In this document: positions 11,121-22,168 of the stretch, in pieces | Layout: every line of letters starts with the position of its first letter | How positions within the stretch are numbered: position 1 is the first letter of the stretch | From: Elysia marginata | Taxonomy: Eukaryota > Mollusca > Gastropoda > Plakobranchidae | NCBI GenBank assembly: GCA_019649035.1 | Contig: BMAT01004478.1 | Location: 67,397 to 103,177, forward strand | Length of the DNA: 35,781 bases | Reading direction: 5' to 3' | Position numbers and translations under genes: made by a program | Notes under the pieces: model-generated | Database searches by the model: none | Seen by the model: the letters and a program-made list of their open reading frames with translations, nothing else | What the model was told of the DNA's origin: nothing

Positions 11121-11919
11121 GTACATCGCGATTATGCACCCTCTTCAATATGAAACGAAGATGACACAGTCTAGGGCGCTACTCATGCTCGGTGTGACAT
11201 GGGTCTCGTCTGTTCTTATCTCTTACATCCCGGTGTACTCTCAGCTCTATACCACGGAAGAAAACCGGGAACAGCTCATCAGAGATCCCGACTCCTGCCC
11301 TTTCACTGTGAACAGAGTGTACGCTGGCGTATCGTCTAGCGTCTCCTTCTGGATACCCGGGACCATCATGCTCTTCGTGTACGCCAGGATATTTCTGGAG
11401 GCGAGGAAGCAAGAGAAGATGATCCAATCCTCCACGCTGTATATGCACTACTCTGACCATTCTAGGAGTTCTAACGGTGCGGCAGTGGACAGGGATGTGC
11501 ACCGCTCCGAGCGGAGGAGAATGAAACGCGAGCACAAAGCTGCCAAGACGCTCGGTATAATCATGGGCTGTTTTATTCTGTGTTTTTTACCCTTCTTCTC
11601 CTGGTACGTGGTAACGACCATGTGCCGCGATTGCCCCTACCCGCCCATGCTCGGCTCAGCCTTGTTTTGGGTGGGTTACTTCAACTCGTGCCTCAACCCC
11701 ATCATCTACGCATACTTTAACAGAGAGTTCCGTACGGCATTCAAGAAGCTGCTACGCCTGGACAGAGTCCCGTGTCAAGAGCCAGGCAGTGATCCTCCCA
11801 CCCGTGCCCTCAACACTTCATTCCCTGCGTGCAGCACCTCGCACTTGAGGCATAGTAGCACATGCAGCCCAGGGCACACCAATATACAAATGTCCCAGAA
11901 CTTTCAACACAGACAGTGA
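11121..11919 (+). CDS. OctbetaR: Beta-adrenergic-like octopamine receptor, coding exon 2 (DRY Tyr to stop)
   Basis: Completes Arg134 and encodes residues 135-399, giving a 399-residue receptor of normal family length. ICL2 reads YIAIMHPLQY and TM4 has W161 (4.50). ECL2 carries YTTEEN and C193, the partner of C109. TM5 has S205, S206 and S209 (5.42, 5.43, 5.46), which bind the phenol of the amine, and P213 (5.50) in SSVSFWIPG. ICL3 is short (about 40 residues). TM6 begins with E271 (6.30) and AAKTLGII; its core reads FILCFLPFF, so position 6.48 is Phe (F289) where Trp is usual. ECL3 has C302 and C305. TM7 has W317, Y320 and NPIIY (N326-Y330). Helix 8 is NREFRTAFKKLL, with C352 a possible palmitoylation site. 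The tail is short. The TM5 and ECL2 pattern favours octopamine beta receptors over dopamine or tyramine types. Confidence 0.9.
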
Positions 11920-12141
11920 GCTCTCTAAGGGCAAGAAAAATGGTACTTTTCGTTTTTGAAAGCTCTAATATGAAGTTTACGCCCTAATTTACCCATTATG
12001 TATTTTGAACTGACCCTGTATGTTGGAAAAGAGTACATTGATCTAAACATTTAAAGAGAACAATCAATTTAATTTAGAGTTTCAAAAACCAGGCGCATCA
12101 CTTTTTTACTTTTTAAATAATGGATAATATAATATGATGTC
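11920..12141 (+). other. Presumed 3' UTR of the receptor gene
   Basis: AT-rich sequence between the TGA stop (11917-11919) and the first strong poly(A) signal at 12142. No open frame or RNA motif was recognised. Confidence 0.5.
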
Positions 12142-12147
12142 AATAAA
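12142..12147 (+). terminator. Candidate poly(A) signal AATAAA
   Basis: First canonical AATAAA after the receptor stop, 222 bases downstream, followed by AT/TG-rich sequence. A second AATAAA lies at 12773-12778 and could serve a longer 3' UTR. Transcript ends would decide. Confidence 0.5.
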
Positions 12148-14335
12148 ATTGGCAATTTGTATATTTGGATTTTTTGAGAAACTATATGATTAAAAAAATG
12201 GTATTTTGAAAATTTAATCTGGTAAGCAAAGTACAACTTCAAGTGCGTTTAAATTTTAGCAAAACAAATGAAATATATAATTCATATTTTGAACAATGAA
12301 ATAGTTTAATATGCCTCATTGCGATGCAAATTTTTTTTCTTTTAACAGCTAATAGTTTGAAAAACTATGTGCCGTTTCGTGTAATTAGACTATGCATTTT
12401 TGCACGTTAATTAAAAATTTCTTATTCATGAGCATTCCACTACTGAGATCCAAAACACGGAAGTTTCGGACTGGACATATTGTTTATCCAACTTTCTGAT
12501 TTAAAAAATTTTAAAATATTAATCACTCAGAAAATGAGTCTTTATGGTGTTATGTTCTATTGATCCTTACTTAAGCATATAATTTTTCCTAAAACGTTTA
12601 ATATTTGTGCAGGAGTCTCACCCTACTGACTTTGTTTCTTGAAAAGGCGCAGGATGTCTATAAACAGAATTTCGAGTGCATGACTTAGCAAAAATCTGAC
12701 TTGTCACGCAAAATCCAATCAAAAACATTAGCTAAAGATAAACTCTATCGTCAGATGTTGGCGTTTTCTTTCAATAAAAGAGACAAATATTCCACCTCTA
12801 AAATAAGACAAAAGACGTTTTGAAAATGTTTTCTCAAACTTTTATACTGAAAAGTTTTGTGTACTTGATCTCAATATAAAAAGCTATAAGTACAAAGAAT
12901 CATTGCAAGAAAGGCACGCCAAGTTGTATTGTAAATGTTACGAAAATGTTTTCATTGCTTCAATTTTAAAGGTTTTTCTAAATTTCAAAATTATTTTAAA
13001 TAGGTTAGGATAATTATGTTAATGATAATTTCAGGAAAACCCAATCGAAGCCCAAATTTGTATTTCTATTAGCACAATGATTATCGGTATCAAACACCTT
13101 AAATGTAAACCTCAGGAGAAACTTCAGAAAAAAAAAAACAGAAACAAGATGCTTTCTAAGTCTAGTGCATATAAGTAAACATTTTTACACATATACCTTA
13201 TTCCAGTGGAGACACAGACTTGATGGCCAATGAATTTTCTTTCTAAGTAAACTTTTAGTCTTGAGAGAGAAGTGTTGACTTTGAACAATTTGTAACTTAA
13301 ATAACAAAGTCGGAAAGTCAGTTATTCAATGTTTCCTACTTTTTAATCGATATCGTTTGCCTCGTGCCTTCTACAGGCATCGATAGTTCAGGTTAAGAAA
13401 AAAAACACGGATGATATTCATTCCGGTAGATTTCCAGTTTATTAAAACTATTTTATGTTTCTTTGTCGTCATTATTTATCATATTATATACATATTCAGT
13501 ATGTATTTTAAGAACACAAACTGAACATATTTCTTATAAGACCACAATATCAACATGACAACAACAATGAAGTTCAACGCTAGATGCCCAATGTCTTATA
13601 AAAGGTCACATATAAAAATTCAACCCCATACATTACCATTGCAGTGATAAAAAATCCTCTTTACTTAACATTTTAATAATTCTCTAAAGACATACACCAA
13701 CTTGAGTTGGTTACGCTTTATGAAACGTATTACTTTTTAAACTTCTACAAATAATTTCCGGTATATATTTTTTTTCATATCAACAACTTCAAATAATTAT
13801 GATAAACCAACATCAATTTATAACAGAGACATTATGTTGAAGGTTTGACCTAAAAATATTTTAACATTTAATGCCCAATTTACTAAAAGCCAGAAGAAAA
13901 TTAGAAAGACATATTGAAAAGGTTCTCGGGTAACTAAAGCAGTGTTGAAATTACGCTGGCTTGTCCGAATTTTTCATTGTAAGGGCTAACTAGACAGGTG
14001 CCAGAATTGTTCTAGGCAGCTTTTCTTGACAGTATATGGATTTTAACCCCACCATACCAAAAATTAGGTACGAAAACAGATTAACACGTAAAGGCAAACT
14101 ATGCAAAAACCAAGAACTATTCTAAAATGAGAGAGAAACTAAGAATTTTAGAAAAGGGAAACATAATTTTTAAAAGGCCGTACAAAAAAGGTTGCAGCTG
14201 TACTTCCATCCGGATTAAAATCGTGCCAACGCAATTCTAAGCTCACATAGAATAGACGAAGTAAAGAGAAACAATCTTTACCTATTTACAATAAGCGCAC
14301 TCGCAACTTATCCGTCACAAATATAGTAATAATAT
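12148..14335. other. AT-rich intergenic sequence, nothing recognised
   Basis: No open frame of note, no tRNA-like box pair and no clear repeat was seen. It probably includes the far 3' UTR of the receptor gene if the distal poly(A) signal is used. Confidence 0.5.
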
Positions 14336-14337
14336 CA

Positions 14338-14396
14338 ATACAGTGTATTTATATAGCGCCTTATCCGCAAATGGGCTGTAAGCGCTGTACAGATTT
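14338..14396 (-). mobile_element. SINE/LINE 3' tail with stem-loop (copy 1)
   Basis: On the reverse strand: AGCGCTTAC...GGATAAGGCGCTATATAAATAC. AGCGCTTA can pair with TAAGGCGCT (one bulge). The same arrangement ends the tRNA-SINE at 26.3 kb, also on the reverse strand. I could not trace a head for this copy to the right, so it may be 5'-truncated or its body decayed. Confidence 0.5.
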
Positions 14397-14399
14397 TAA

Positions 14400-16102
14400 A
14401 AAAATACATTATAGTATGACATTACGTTCATTCTTTACTTTCACATCTCAAACATGCAGAAGACAAGTTAAAAAAACCATCACGATAATCCTAGCCGTCA
14501 CAAGAATAATTATGCAGATAAATTTGTTTCTTGTTAAAAGAACGTTCTGGTGTTATCCTGCAATTTGTTAGGGAGGGAGTGCTAACTTCTTGGGGCATAT
14601 GTAACAAAGTGATTAATTTTTTTTAGCTATTCGTTAGAAACTTTTCTATTCAGAGAGGCAGGATGGTGGAAGGTCTGCAAGTTTTCTTCTTTTGTCATTT
14701 ATGAATTAGTCTTGTTCCAATTTGGTCATTCGAAATTTTATGTACAAGTATAACTGTTTTGATAGTAGGATTTTTTTTTAAAATGAACATTTTCTCAGAC
14801 TGTTTTTCTGTTATTCTTATTACGGGTGTTTGTTTTGGCAACCATAGTCTAGTTTTGCATTTAAAGATTAGCTCTGCTTTTCAACTGATTGAACATGACA
14901 GCTGTAGATCTAGTTTAAATTCATAAATTTCTCATGCATAAGTTTAACTATTATGATAGTTTTGTTCAAGGGCACATATTTTATAGTCCATATTAACGAA
15001 CATTATCTGCTAACTATGAATTACGTGTTAATATTGAGATGTTCACTGTTTTTCCATGCAATTTCTCCTAGACAATATTCTCAAACGATTGACCTTACTT
15101 GTTTCCTTGCCTTTTCTTCTCACCACCAATCCTGCTTACCCGTACACTTAGTTAAAACCATGAACTTCAATCCCTGGTGCTCAATGCTGGTTCAACGTTA
15201 CTCTTTATAATTGTACAACAATAAACCATAATTATTATCATTATTCAGTGTTGAGAGTTTATACTGTTATTAAAACTTATAACTTTAAACACCCGCAGCC
15301 GGAATTTTTTTTAAAATATATCTGCCAGTAGGATACATGTAGTAAGTTTTGTGCAATTGTAAAACGGTTAATATTTTAATTAAAGCGCTTCACCAATTTT
15401 CCTTCAGTTATTACCAAAAAATCGCTGTCTGAATCGAAAGGGAAGCCTTTACAGACTGTGTTTTCAGCATCGAGCTTCAAACCAACTGAACTGCAAGAGA
15501 AGCATAATTACAATGTTTAGTGTGTTGGCTAGACCCGTCAGTATCTGACAATATTCATAATTATGGTTGCATGGTAAATACAATCAGATGATCTAAAATT
15601 CGATAGAAAGAGTTGTAGGATAAGAGGGCCAGTAGCTTTATAAAATTTCACCAAAACGTAGTCGGCTTTATTGTTTAAATACAAATGAGCTACATTTACT
15701 CTTGTCAAGTTAAAAGTATAAAATTTGTATAGCCGCACTATTAAGGAATAGTGTTAATTCAGTTCTTTATGAATATTTTAATTGAATTCAGAAACACCTG
15801 GAGTGTGAATAGTGCCGTCTTCCTCTGCAGTGTTCGAATGTCATCTGGATGTAAATCAGGATTACATTATACTTGACTGGCGCTACGCTGCTAAGATTCA
15901 TTACCGTTCGAATAATCATTTGATATAGCAAAAAAAACTAGTTGTCTAGTAAGAGAAACATATTCAGTTCAATCCAAGCTTATTCCCGTGATTACATACA
16001 TGCTTCGGTAGGCTTGTAGATTTTAATATCATGAGTAATGATAATCTGAAGGACTCAAAAGTCGATTAGTAAGGAAGTACGATGTACATGTAAAAAAAAA
16101 TG
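14400..16102. other. AT-rich intergenic sequence, nothing recognised
   Basis: Short open frames (14371-14571, 14953-15210 forward; 15538-15738 reverse) show no family motif or compositional signal. A slightly GC-richer stretch at about 15790-15900 has no assignable content. Confidence 0.45.
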
Positions 16103-16203
16103 ACCTCTCTCTCACACATACATGAGATACACTCTCTCTCTTTCCTCTCTTCTGATGTGTGTCTCTCCATGCCTCTCTATTTTTATATAATTTTCTCTCT
16201 CAT
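16103..16203. repeat. CT-rich low-complexity tract
   Basis: Clusters of CTCTCT interrupted by unrelated bases. It is a decayed microsatellite, and the overlapping forward frame is not a gene. Confidence 0.6.
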
Positions 16204-16625
16204 GTTTCTAACCAATAACCAATACATCACCTTCATTAAAACCCACGTCGGTTATCAAAATCTGACTCTGCTTTTCACTAGGATATCTGTTAGAGACAGA
16301 AAAAGTTAAGTTTGTATCGTCAGCTCAAATACTCTAATGTATTAAATTTTATAGTTTAAAAATATGTCACACCCTTCTTTGTTTTTCTAACTCTTAAAGG
16401 GGTTTTCAGATTTCAAGTAACCGAGGGATAACAAGGTGATAAAGCACGCAGCTTGCCTTGTCCACTTTTAAGCGTATGACTAATATCTTATAAACAGATG
16501 AACACAATGCAATAGTTGTTACAAATTAAAAATTCCCAAGAACTAGTATAAACGCAGTGATGTAACTTTTATATAAAAAATACAAATCAAAACATGCCCT
16601 TCACAAAATTGATTTTTTTTATCCA

Positions 16626-16650
16626 ATGCTTAAGGCCCAGCCTTAAGCAT
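16626..16650. repeat. Perfect 10-bp inverted repeat, 5-base loop
   Basis: ATGCTTAAGG-CCCAG-CCTTAAGCAT, with both arms exactly complementary. No U-run or gene context gives it a role. Confidence 0.8.
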
Positions 16651-16659
16651 CATTCAATT

Positions 16660-17500
16660 TTACTAGATGATTAAAAGCTTCTGTTAGGCACAAGTTATCC
16701 TAAAGTTTTTTTTACTTCTAAAGTTATTCTCAATGTGGCAATTTTGAAAATGCTGATAGAATTATGAATTCATAAGACATCTTATAAAATCACGGGCCAA
16801 AATGTTCCCTTTATCTCTGAAAGATGCCAATTCTAAGCCTTCGATTTTCTTCTATGTCACATTTGGGACCGTTAAGATTATTATCTCGCTATGTGCTTTG
16901 CCTTGAAATTCAACATTTTCCTGCATAATACCTTTATCTTTTGATTCTACAGAATGCTAGCTAGCATCTCAAGTATTTTTTTTTCTTTTATAAAATCCAT
17001 GCAACAGAATCATGCGTTTTCTTTTGTGAATACTTACTGATATAGCTTTCTGTTAATCAGACAATATATCAGGCATGTGAACACTTATAGCAACTGAACG
17101 GTCAACAGAAAGTGCATCATACTGTCTGTAATGTTTCTAAATGAAGTGCCCACCATTTTTTAAATAGTTTTCAATGCTGCATTGTACAGGGAGATACAAT
17201 ACCGTGCAGTATGCTGTCTGTACGGCCCTTTATTATAAACCTTACCCCGGACCGTCTGCAGCCCGATTTGGTTCTATAATAGACTCCAAGTTTATCATGG
17301 AATAGGGATAGCCTACTTTTTTTTTCTTTTTGTGTACTACTCAGTCAATAGCCGGAATAAGGAACTAGGAATAAATAAACCGTAGGGCGGCCAAAAGAAA
17401 AATATGGGGACAGTAAAATTTAAAAATTATAAAATGTGACAATAACACTACTTCTTTCTCAATTTTCTGAATTAGTACTTCATGAGAGTACTTAATATTA
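16660..17500. other. Intergenic, nothing recognised
   Basis: AT-rich, without a supported open frame or RNA gene. Confidence 0.45.
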
Positions 17501-17597
17501 CAGAGAGAGGGATAGAGACAGAGGGGGAAAAAGAGAGACAAAGAAAGATACAGACATACATAAATACAGACAGACAGACAGAGAGAAATAGACAGAG
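17501..17597. repeat. GA/CAGA low-complexity tract
   Basis: Imperfect GAGA, GATA and CAGACAGA units. The reverse-strand frames across it read Ser-Leu-rich and are artefacts. Confidence 0.8.
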
Positions 17598-17796
17598 GTA
17601 GTTTTATAGCTAACGTACCTGATATAATATACTCGTATATTATTATGAACCTGTTCACAGTTAGGAGATATAAAATTAAAGCAAAACCAATACATGTATA
17701 AAACAAATAAACTGTTTTGTCAAACTTAACTGAGGAGCCGCTGCAAACAGTTTCACTGCCGTAACAATTACAAACCTTCAACGCAATGCAAACGCC

Positions 17797-17906
17797 GCAT
17801 CATGACCGTATCATGACCGCATCATGACCGGGTCGTGACCGTATCATGAACACATCATGAACGCATCATTACCGTATCATGAATGCATACTGACCGCGTC
17901 ATGAAC
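17797..17906 (+). repeat. 11-bp minisatellite, ten units
   Basis: Ten contiguous 11-base units with consensus GCATCATGACC fill exactly 110 bases. Units vary at the first three positions (GCA, GTA, GGG, ACA, GCG) and near the end (ACC, AAC, AAT). Most keep the palindromic core TCATGA. Eleven bases per unit is close to one helical turn. Confidence 0.9.
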
Positions 17907-17909
17907 GCA

Positions 17910-18912
17910 GCTGAAAACCATGCCATGGAAAAACGAAAACCGTGAGAGTACGCGCGTTCAATAATTATAAGAAGCAGAAGCGTTTTTAACTTCACAGGTT
18001 CAGAACTTTTTATATGAGAAAATCCCATTCATATTTCTTTTAATCTTCTTAGAACCCAGGAGGGCTTTCATCTTTTTGATTAGTTGTTCTTTGGCAAGGG
18101 TAATGGCATGAAGGACACAATTCGGGAAAAAAAGTATTTGTTAGGCAGCTATGCAGAAATTAGGTTCACCATTAATTTTGTATTTTTTTTTAAAAGAAAT
18201 TGTACTAGATCTTGTTTTAAACTTGGCATGATTTTTGTATTGACGGTCACGATTTTCAGTTTTTCGGGTTCACTTGGTCATTGAAAATCTAAAAGCTTTT
18301 TTTTATATTTCAACCGAATGACAAGTGCAAAGAAATGGTTTAAGCATAATGTTTATTCCACCCAAAGACCACAACTTCTATGAGTTTTTGAAATTCTTAT
18401 TTCTTTTGATCAACCACTAAAGAATTTTTTTTCTTGTCTAAATTGCTCAATTGTTGTTAGTACAAACCCAACGCTTGGTAGGTCTTCATACTCAAGATAG
18501 TCATGTCAATCAAACGTAGAAATCGATTACATTAAAAGAATATTATAATTATTTTATTATTACATTACACACTTCATTGTTAAAAAAGACTTTGATATTT
18601 GTTAATGAAATTGATCTTGAACCAGATTTTGGTAGGAAAGTATTGTTAACAAAGGTTTGCAACAGATTTACTATTCAGAAAAAATACACAAAACTTCTTG
18701 TATTTGTACGTCTGCTTACTGCTGTGACATACTTTAAAAGATCGGGTGGTTTAGAAAACTTTATGTAGCGTTTAAATCAAGTGTATGAGAAAAAAAATGT
18801 GATTGTTGCATTGAACACGCCATTATCATTCTGCAAAAGATTAATTCCAAATAATGTCATAAAATTTGCAAAAAAAATATATCGAAATTGTTACCTAACC
18901 CATTCTGAAACA
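17910..18912. other. Intergenic, nothing recognised
   Basis: AT-rich sequence with two forward frames of 63-66 codons (18084-18284, 18577-18768). Neither has a recognisable motif or a GC rise that would suggest coding. Confidence 0.45.
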
Positions 18913-19092
18913 TTATTTTTCATGCTTTAAGGATATCACCTCCCTCACAATAAAAGCTGTAAGGAAAAGAGCAGCGGCAAAAAGCCACCAGATGTTTTGG
19001 AGCAATTTAGCCGGGAGGCTTGTTGTCTCAATATTGATCAAAAGTTGAGCAGCGTAATCTCCCTTCCCGATTTTATATCATCCATTTTTTAG
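18913..19092. other. GC-richer patch with open frames on both strands, possible exon relic
   Basis: About 150 bases are clearly GC-richer than their surroundings. The reverse frame 18913-19077 is open for 54 codons and encodes a hydrophilic start, a WW pair and a hydrophobic span (WWLFAAALFLTAFIV), which could be a membrane segment. GAG|GTGATA could act as a reverse-strand donor and GGGAAG as an acceptor. A forward frame (18931-19092, 53 codons) is also open. No family could be assigned. It could be an isolated exon, a pseudo-exon or chance. Confidence 0.2.
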
Positions 19093-20082
19093 ATTGCTTG
19101 AGAAACTGGATGTATTGGCAAAAAAAAGGTTATACACATCTATCCTAAGTTGTCCTGCTGTTGTAAGCTGCATTTAAGTAGGATTCAGGGAAACGAAGCT
19201 TTCTTTTTTTACTGAATGATCAAAGAAGAAATGAATATTAATTATATTTCTTACCCCTGTGTATCTAAACCATAGGTCATGTAGTGTTTTAAGATTATAA
19301 AATTATAATATAAGGAGGGGTGAACTTTCAGCCAGAAAAAGCTTTTAAAAATTGGGACAATTAGCCTGTCTATATCAAATCATATCTACTTGATGCAAAA
19401 CGGCATTTAGAATGGTCTGTGATCTCTGCAAATAGTTATGCTTTTTTTAATTCATGTGAAAATCGTGGTGCCTATCCAAGTTTTTTTTCTCCATTTTAAA
19501 TGTACTTTGGGTTTTACTTGAACGTTGAAATGTGTTCATGAAATAATAGGTTGGTTGTGCTGATTTTTTTTAATACGATGAAAGATTGCACAGCGAAACG
19601 CAAACTCAGACAATGGTTGATTTTATGAATGATTTTTACTTCATCATGTTTTGCGGGTCATCGCTAATGTAAAATGTTAATCTGATACAGTTAGGAAAAC
19701 AATGGACTTTTATGAATAAAAATGTTCACAATGTCCGTGTTCTAGATTTCAAATAATGCCCTAGGCTTGCTGACAATCATACTGAAATGTAGATCAGGAC
19801 CTAGATTTTTTTTTCTTTGAAACGGGTGTGCGTGAATTATTGTCAAGCTTCAAGCCATGATTCTTCTTTTCTGTTCAAATGGCAAATGAGGTGAAAGGCT
19901 TAATGAACAAAATTAATAAAATCTCGATTTTTTTACAAACACATTGTTTTTTTTGCTGGCCTATTAGCTTATATCATTCAGTTAATAGCAGTAATAGATG
20001 ATCTAAAAACTTTATCTAATGGCCCGCATCGAGCTAGATCTAAATCTTGATGAAGAAGAAGAATTGAGTAAGAGACAAGATG
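19093..20082. other. Intergenic, nothing recognised
   Basis: AT-rich sequence with many T homopolymers. No supported gene or repeat boundary. Confidence 0.45.
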
Positions 20083-20196
20083 GAGAGAGAGATAGAGATA
20101 GATAGGGAGGGAGAGGGAGAGNNNNNNNNNNNNNNNNNNNNNNNNNNNNNNNNNNNNNNNNNNNNNNNNNNNNNNNNNNNNNNNNNAGAGAGAGAG
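20083..20196. repeat. GA microsatellite containing a 65-base assembly gap
   Basis: GAGA/GATA units run into 65 undetermined bases (20122-20186) and resume as AGAGAGAGAG. The gap lies inside the repeat, so the missing bases are most likely more GA units of uncertain number. Confidence 0.95.
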
Positions 20197-20199
20197 CTA

Positions 20200-20736
20200 A
20201 ACCTTTACATATGCATTATAACAGAAGTACCCGGTACGGATTAAAACGGGTGATTCTTGCAAGGAGGAACTAAAATGAAAAGCGATAGCAATTTGCAAGT
20301 TTTTTTTAAAACTTTCCAGAGTAGAATAGAATAATTTCTATCGGGGTGGGAGTGGTCACTAAAGTGAGAAAAATGGAGTGTGGGGGAGAAAGAAAGACAG
20401 ATAGACAGAGAATTCAAAGAGGTGACAGAAAGATGTCACGGAATGGAGAAATAAAGTCGGTGGTATCTACTACATAAACCCAATCAATTACCGATGCCAA
20501 GCACGGGCTGCCATAACTAGTTGCTTCAAAGGCGATTTATGTGCTAAAATTAACTAAACTTCAGTATAAAAACCGAAGGAAAACGGTAAATACTTAATTT
20601 TTATTACGTTTGCAAAGAGGAAACTACATCTTTTACCGTGCATCCCTTCTAAAAATAATATACATGGCCATTTTCATCTGCAGAAAGTTCTAAACGCAAA
20701 ACGAAATATGATAATGGTAAGAACATATAGAGAAAA
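20200..20736. other. Intergenic, nothing recognised
   Basis: A GA-flavoured stretch near 20385-20450, with no open frame of note. Confidence 0.45.
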
Positions 20737-21149
20737 CTATTCTTGCCAGGTTTTTTGCACAGTTGATTCTTGAAATGTATGATGTGCATTTTTATTACAA
20801 AATAAACATATTAGGAACATTTTGCGGTGCTCTGTATTGATTTGTTTCTCTTTTAAATCTTGGAGGATCGTAGCCTTGTTTCTTTTGGGGTCACTCTGAA
20901 TCAAAAGCCGTTTCAGTGTTCCCCATATGATGATCTGGGGAATATTTTCCTCTGAATGAACAAAATGGTCTCGTATGTGTTCGTGTATCCCGCTTTCTGA
21001 TCTTCCTGTACGCCTTTCACACTGCTCCAGGTCTCGATAAAGCAGCTCCTGTTTAAGTGATTCGCCTTCCATCCATTCACTTTAATGTCCCTGCTATTCA
21101 AGTCTTTTCTCCGCACAGAATCACAGCGATACATTTTTGTTGTTTTCAA
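20737..21149 (-). pseudogene. Probable non-LTR retrotransposon relic (C-terminal tail of ORF2)
   Basis: Reverse frame 20913-21149 begins MYRCDSVRRKDL a few residues after its ATG and continues with NSRDIKVNGWKANHLNR. Its spacing (R-Y-x-D-S-hydrophobic-R-K-D-L, I-x-V-x-x-W, then A-x-x-R) resembles the tail that follows the reverse transcriptase in many LINE proteins (known pattern, recalled rather than searched). A second reverse frame, 20737-21072, overlaps it in another phase, so the relic may be frameshifted. Neither catalytic domain nor terminal zinc knuckle is present. The rest of the element is not visible on either side. A chance match is possible because the similarity covers only about 45 residues. 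Confidence 0.35.
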
Positions 21150-22090
21150 ACAGAATGCAGTATAAGATTTAAAGAAGCACCTCTGGAAAGAAAAAAGCTA
21201 GCTACTGAAAATTTATACTTTTAGTAACCTTAACAAAATTGTTGTCCTGATAAGTAAAAAATGTTTTTGAACAAAAAAAATGTTTTAAAGTCCAAGAAAA
21301 ACCTCATCCAAGTTCTAACGCAATAAGTCATACCTTTTTATTGTAGAACTAAAGAGCGCTACATATAAAATCAAGCTCAAAGTTCCGAGACATATTCCTT
21401 AGAACAAAACCTTATTTCGGCCCTCACCGTAGCCCGGGGCAACCTACATGTTGAGCTTTCATAGCAAACAAAACAGGACAATCTCCTGCTACTCTTTATA
21501 CTCGATGTTATTAGAGGCTAGAGGCCAGAGACTCTTTCATATATAAGACAGAAGTATAGATAGAGAGCCTAAAATGCAACCAATGTCTAGAAACGCCGAT
21601 GCCTCGGTCGGACTGCCGTTTGAATAGTATAAGGTTACTGTTTACAGATTTTGTCTGATTTCTGTATAACATTGCCTTCTATCGATGGTGGCGGATTATT
21701 TGGTTAACAAAAACACGGACTTTTCTTCCCACTGGCAGATCTTTGCCCCTTACACAAAGGCAAGTAAATATGTGTAGCCGTCAAAGATGCTATTCTTTGA
21801 AATGTGGGAACATTGTCCATTCCGATATTCTGGGTTTTTTTTTTACCGAAGTATTAATTTTTTTTTATTTCGCTGATCAGAATGTTTGTCGGCGGAGCCT
21901 ATAGTTATTTCAATGTTTGCATCGCCGTTTCTTATTTCTGTAGAATAACTCTGTACCTTTCAATTTCTTCACCTGACCGTTTTTCATTCACTTCCTCTGC
22001 TTTCACGCTCTTAGTGAATAGAATAGTTACAACCCAGCTTTGCAGGCTGCATATCTTGAAAAACACATTTTTCTATGTTAATTTGTTCAG
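21150..22090. other. Intergenic, nothing recognised
   Basis: Slightly GC-richer around 21415-21620 but without an open frame. The forward frame from 21882 runs into the CT microsatellite and has no family motif. Confidence 0.45.
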
Positions 22091-22168
22091 ACTCTCTCCC
22101 CCCTCTCTCTATTTATCTATCTCTTTCTCTCTCTCTGTGTCTCTCTCTGTCTCTCTTATTCTCTATCT
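22091..22168. repeat. (CT)n microsatellite
   Basis: CTCTCT with CCC, TATC and TGTCTC interruptions. It inflates an open frame (21882-22496) that I do not regard as coding. Confidence 0.85.

Noticed and set aside
11179..11535. Reverse frames opposite receptor exon 2
   Set aside because: Antisense shadow of a well-supported coding exon.
17797..17906. CRISPR-like array
   Set aside because: The 11-base units are contiguous with no spacers and lie in animal DNA; this is a minisatellite.
18913..19077. Ionotropic glutamate receptor pore/M3 exon
   Set aside because: The WW-plus-hydrophobic pattern is reminiscent of that region, but the SYTANLAAF-type signature is absent and the frame is too short to assign.
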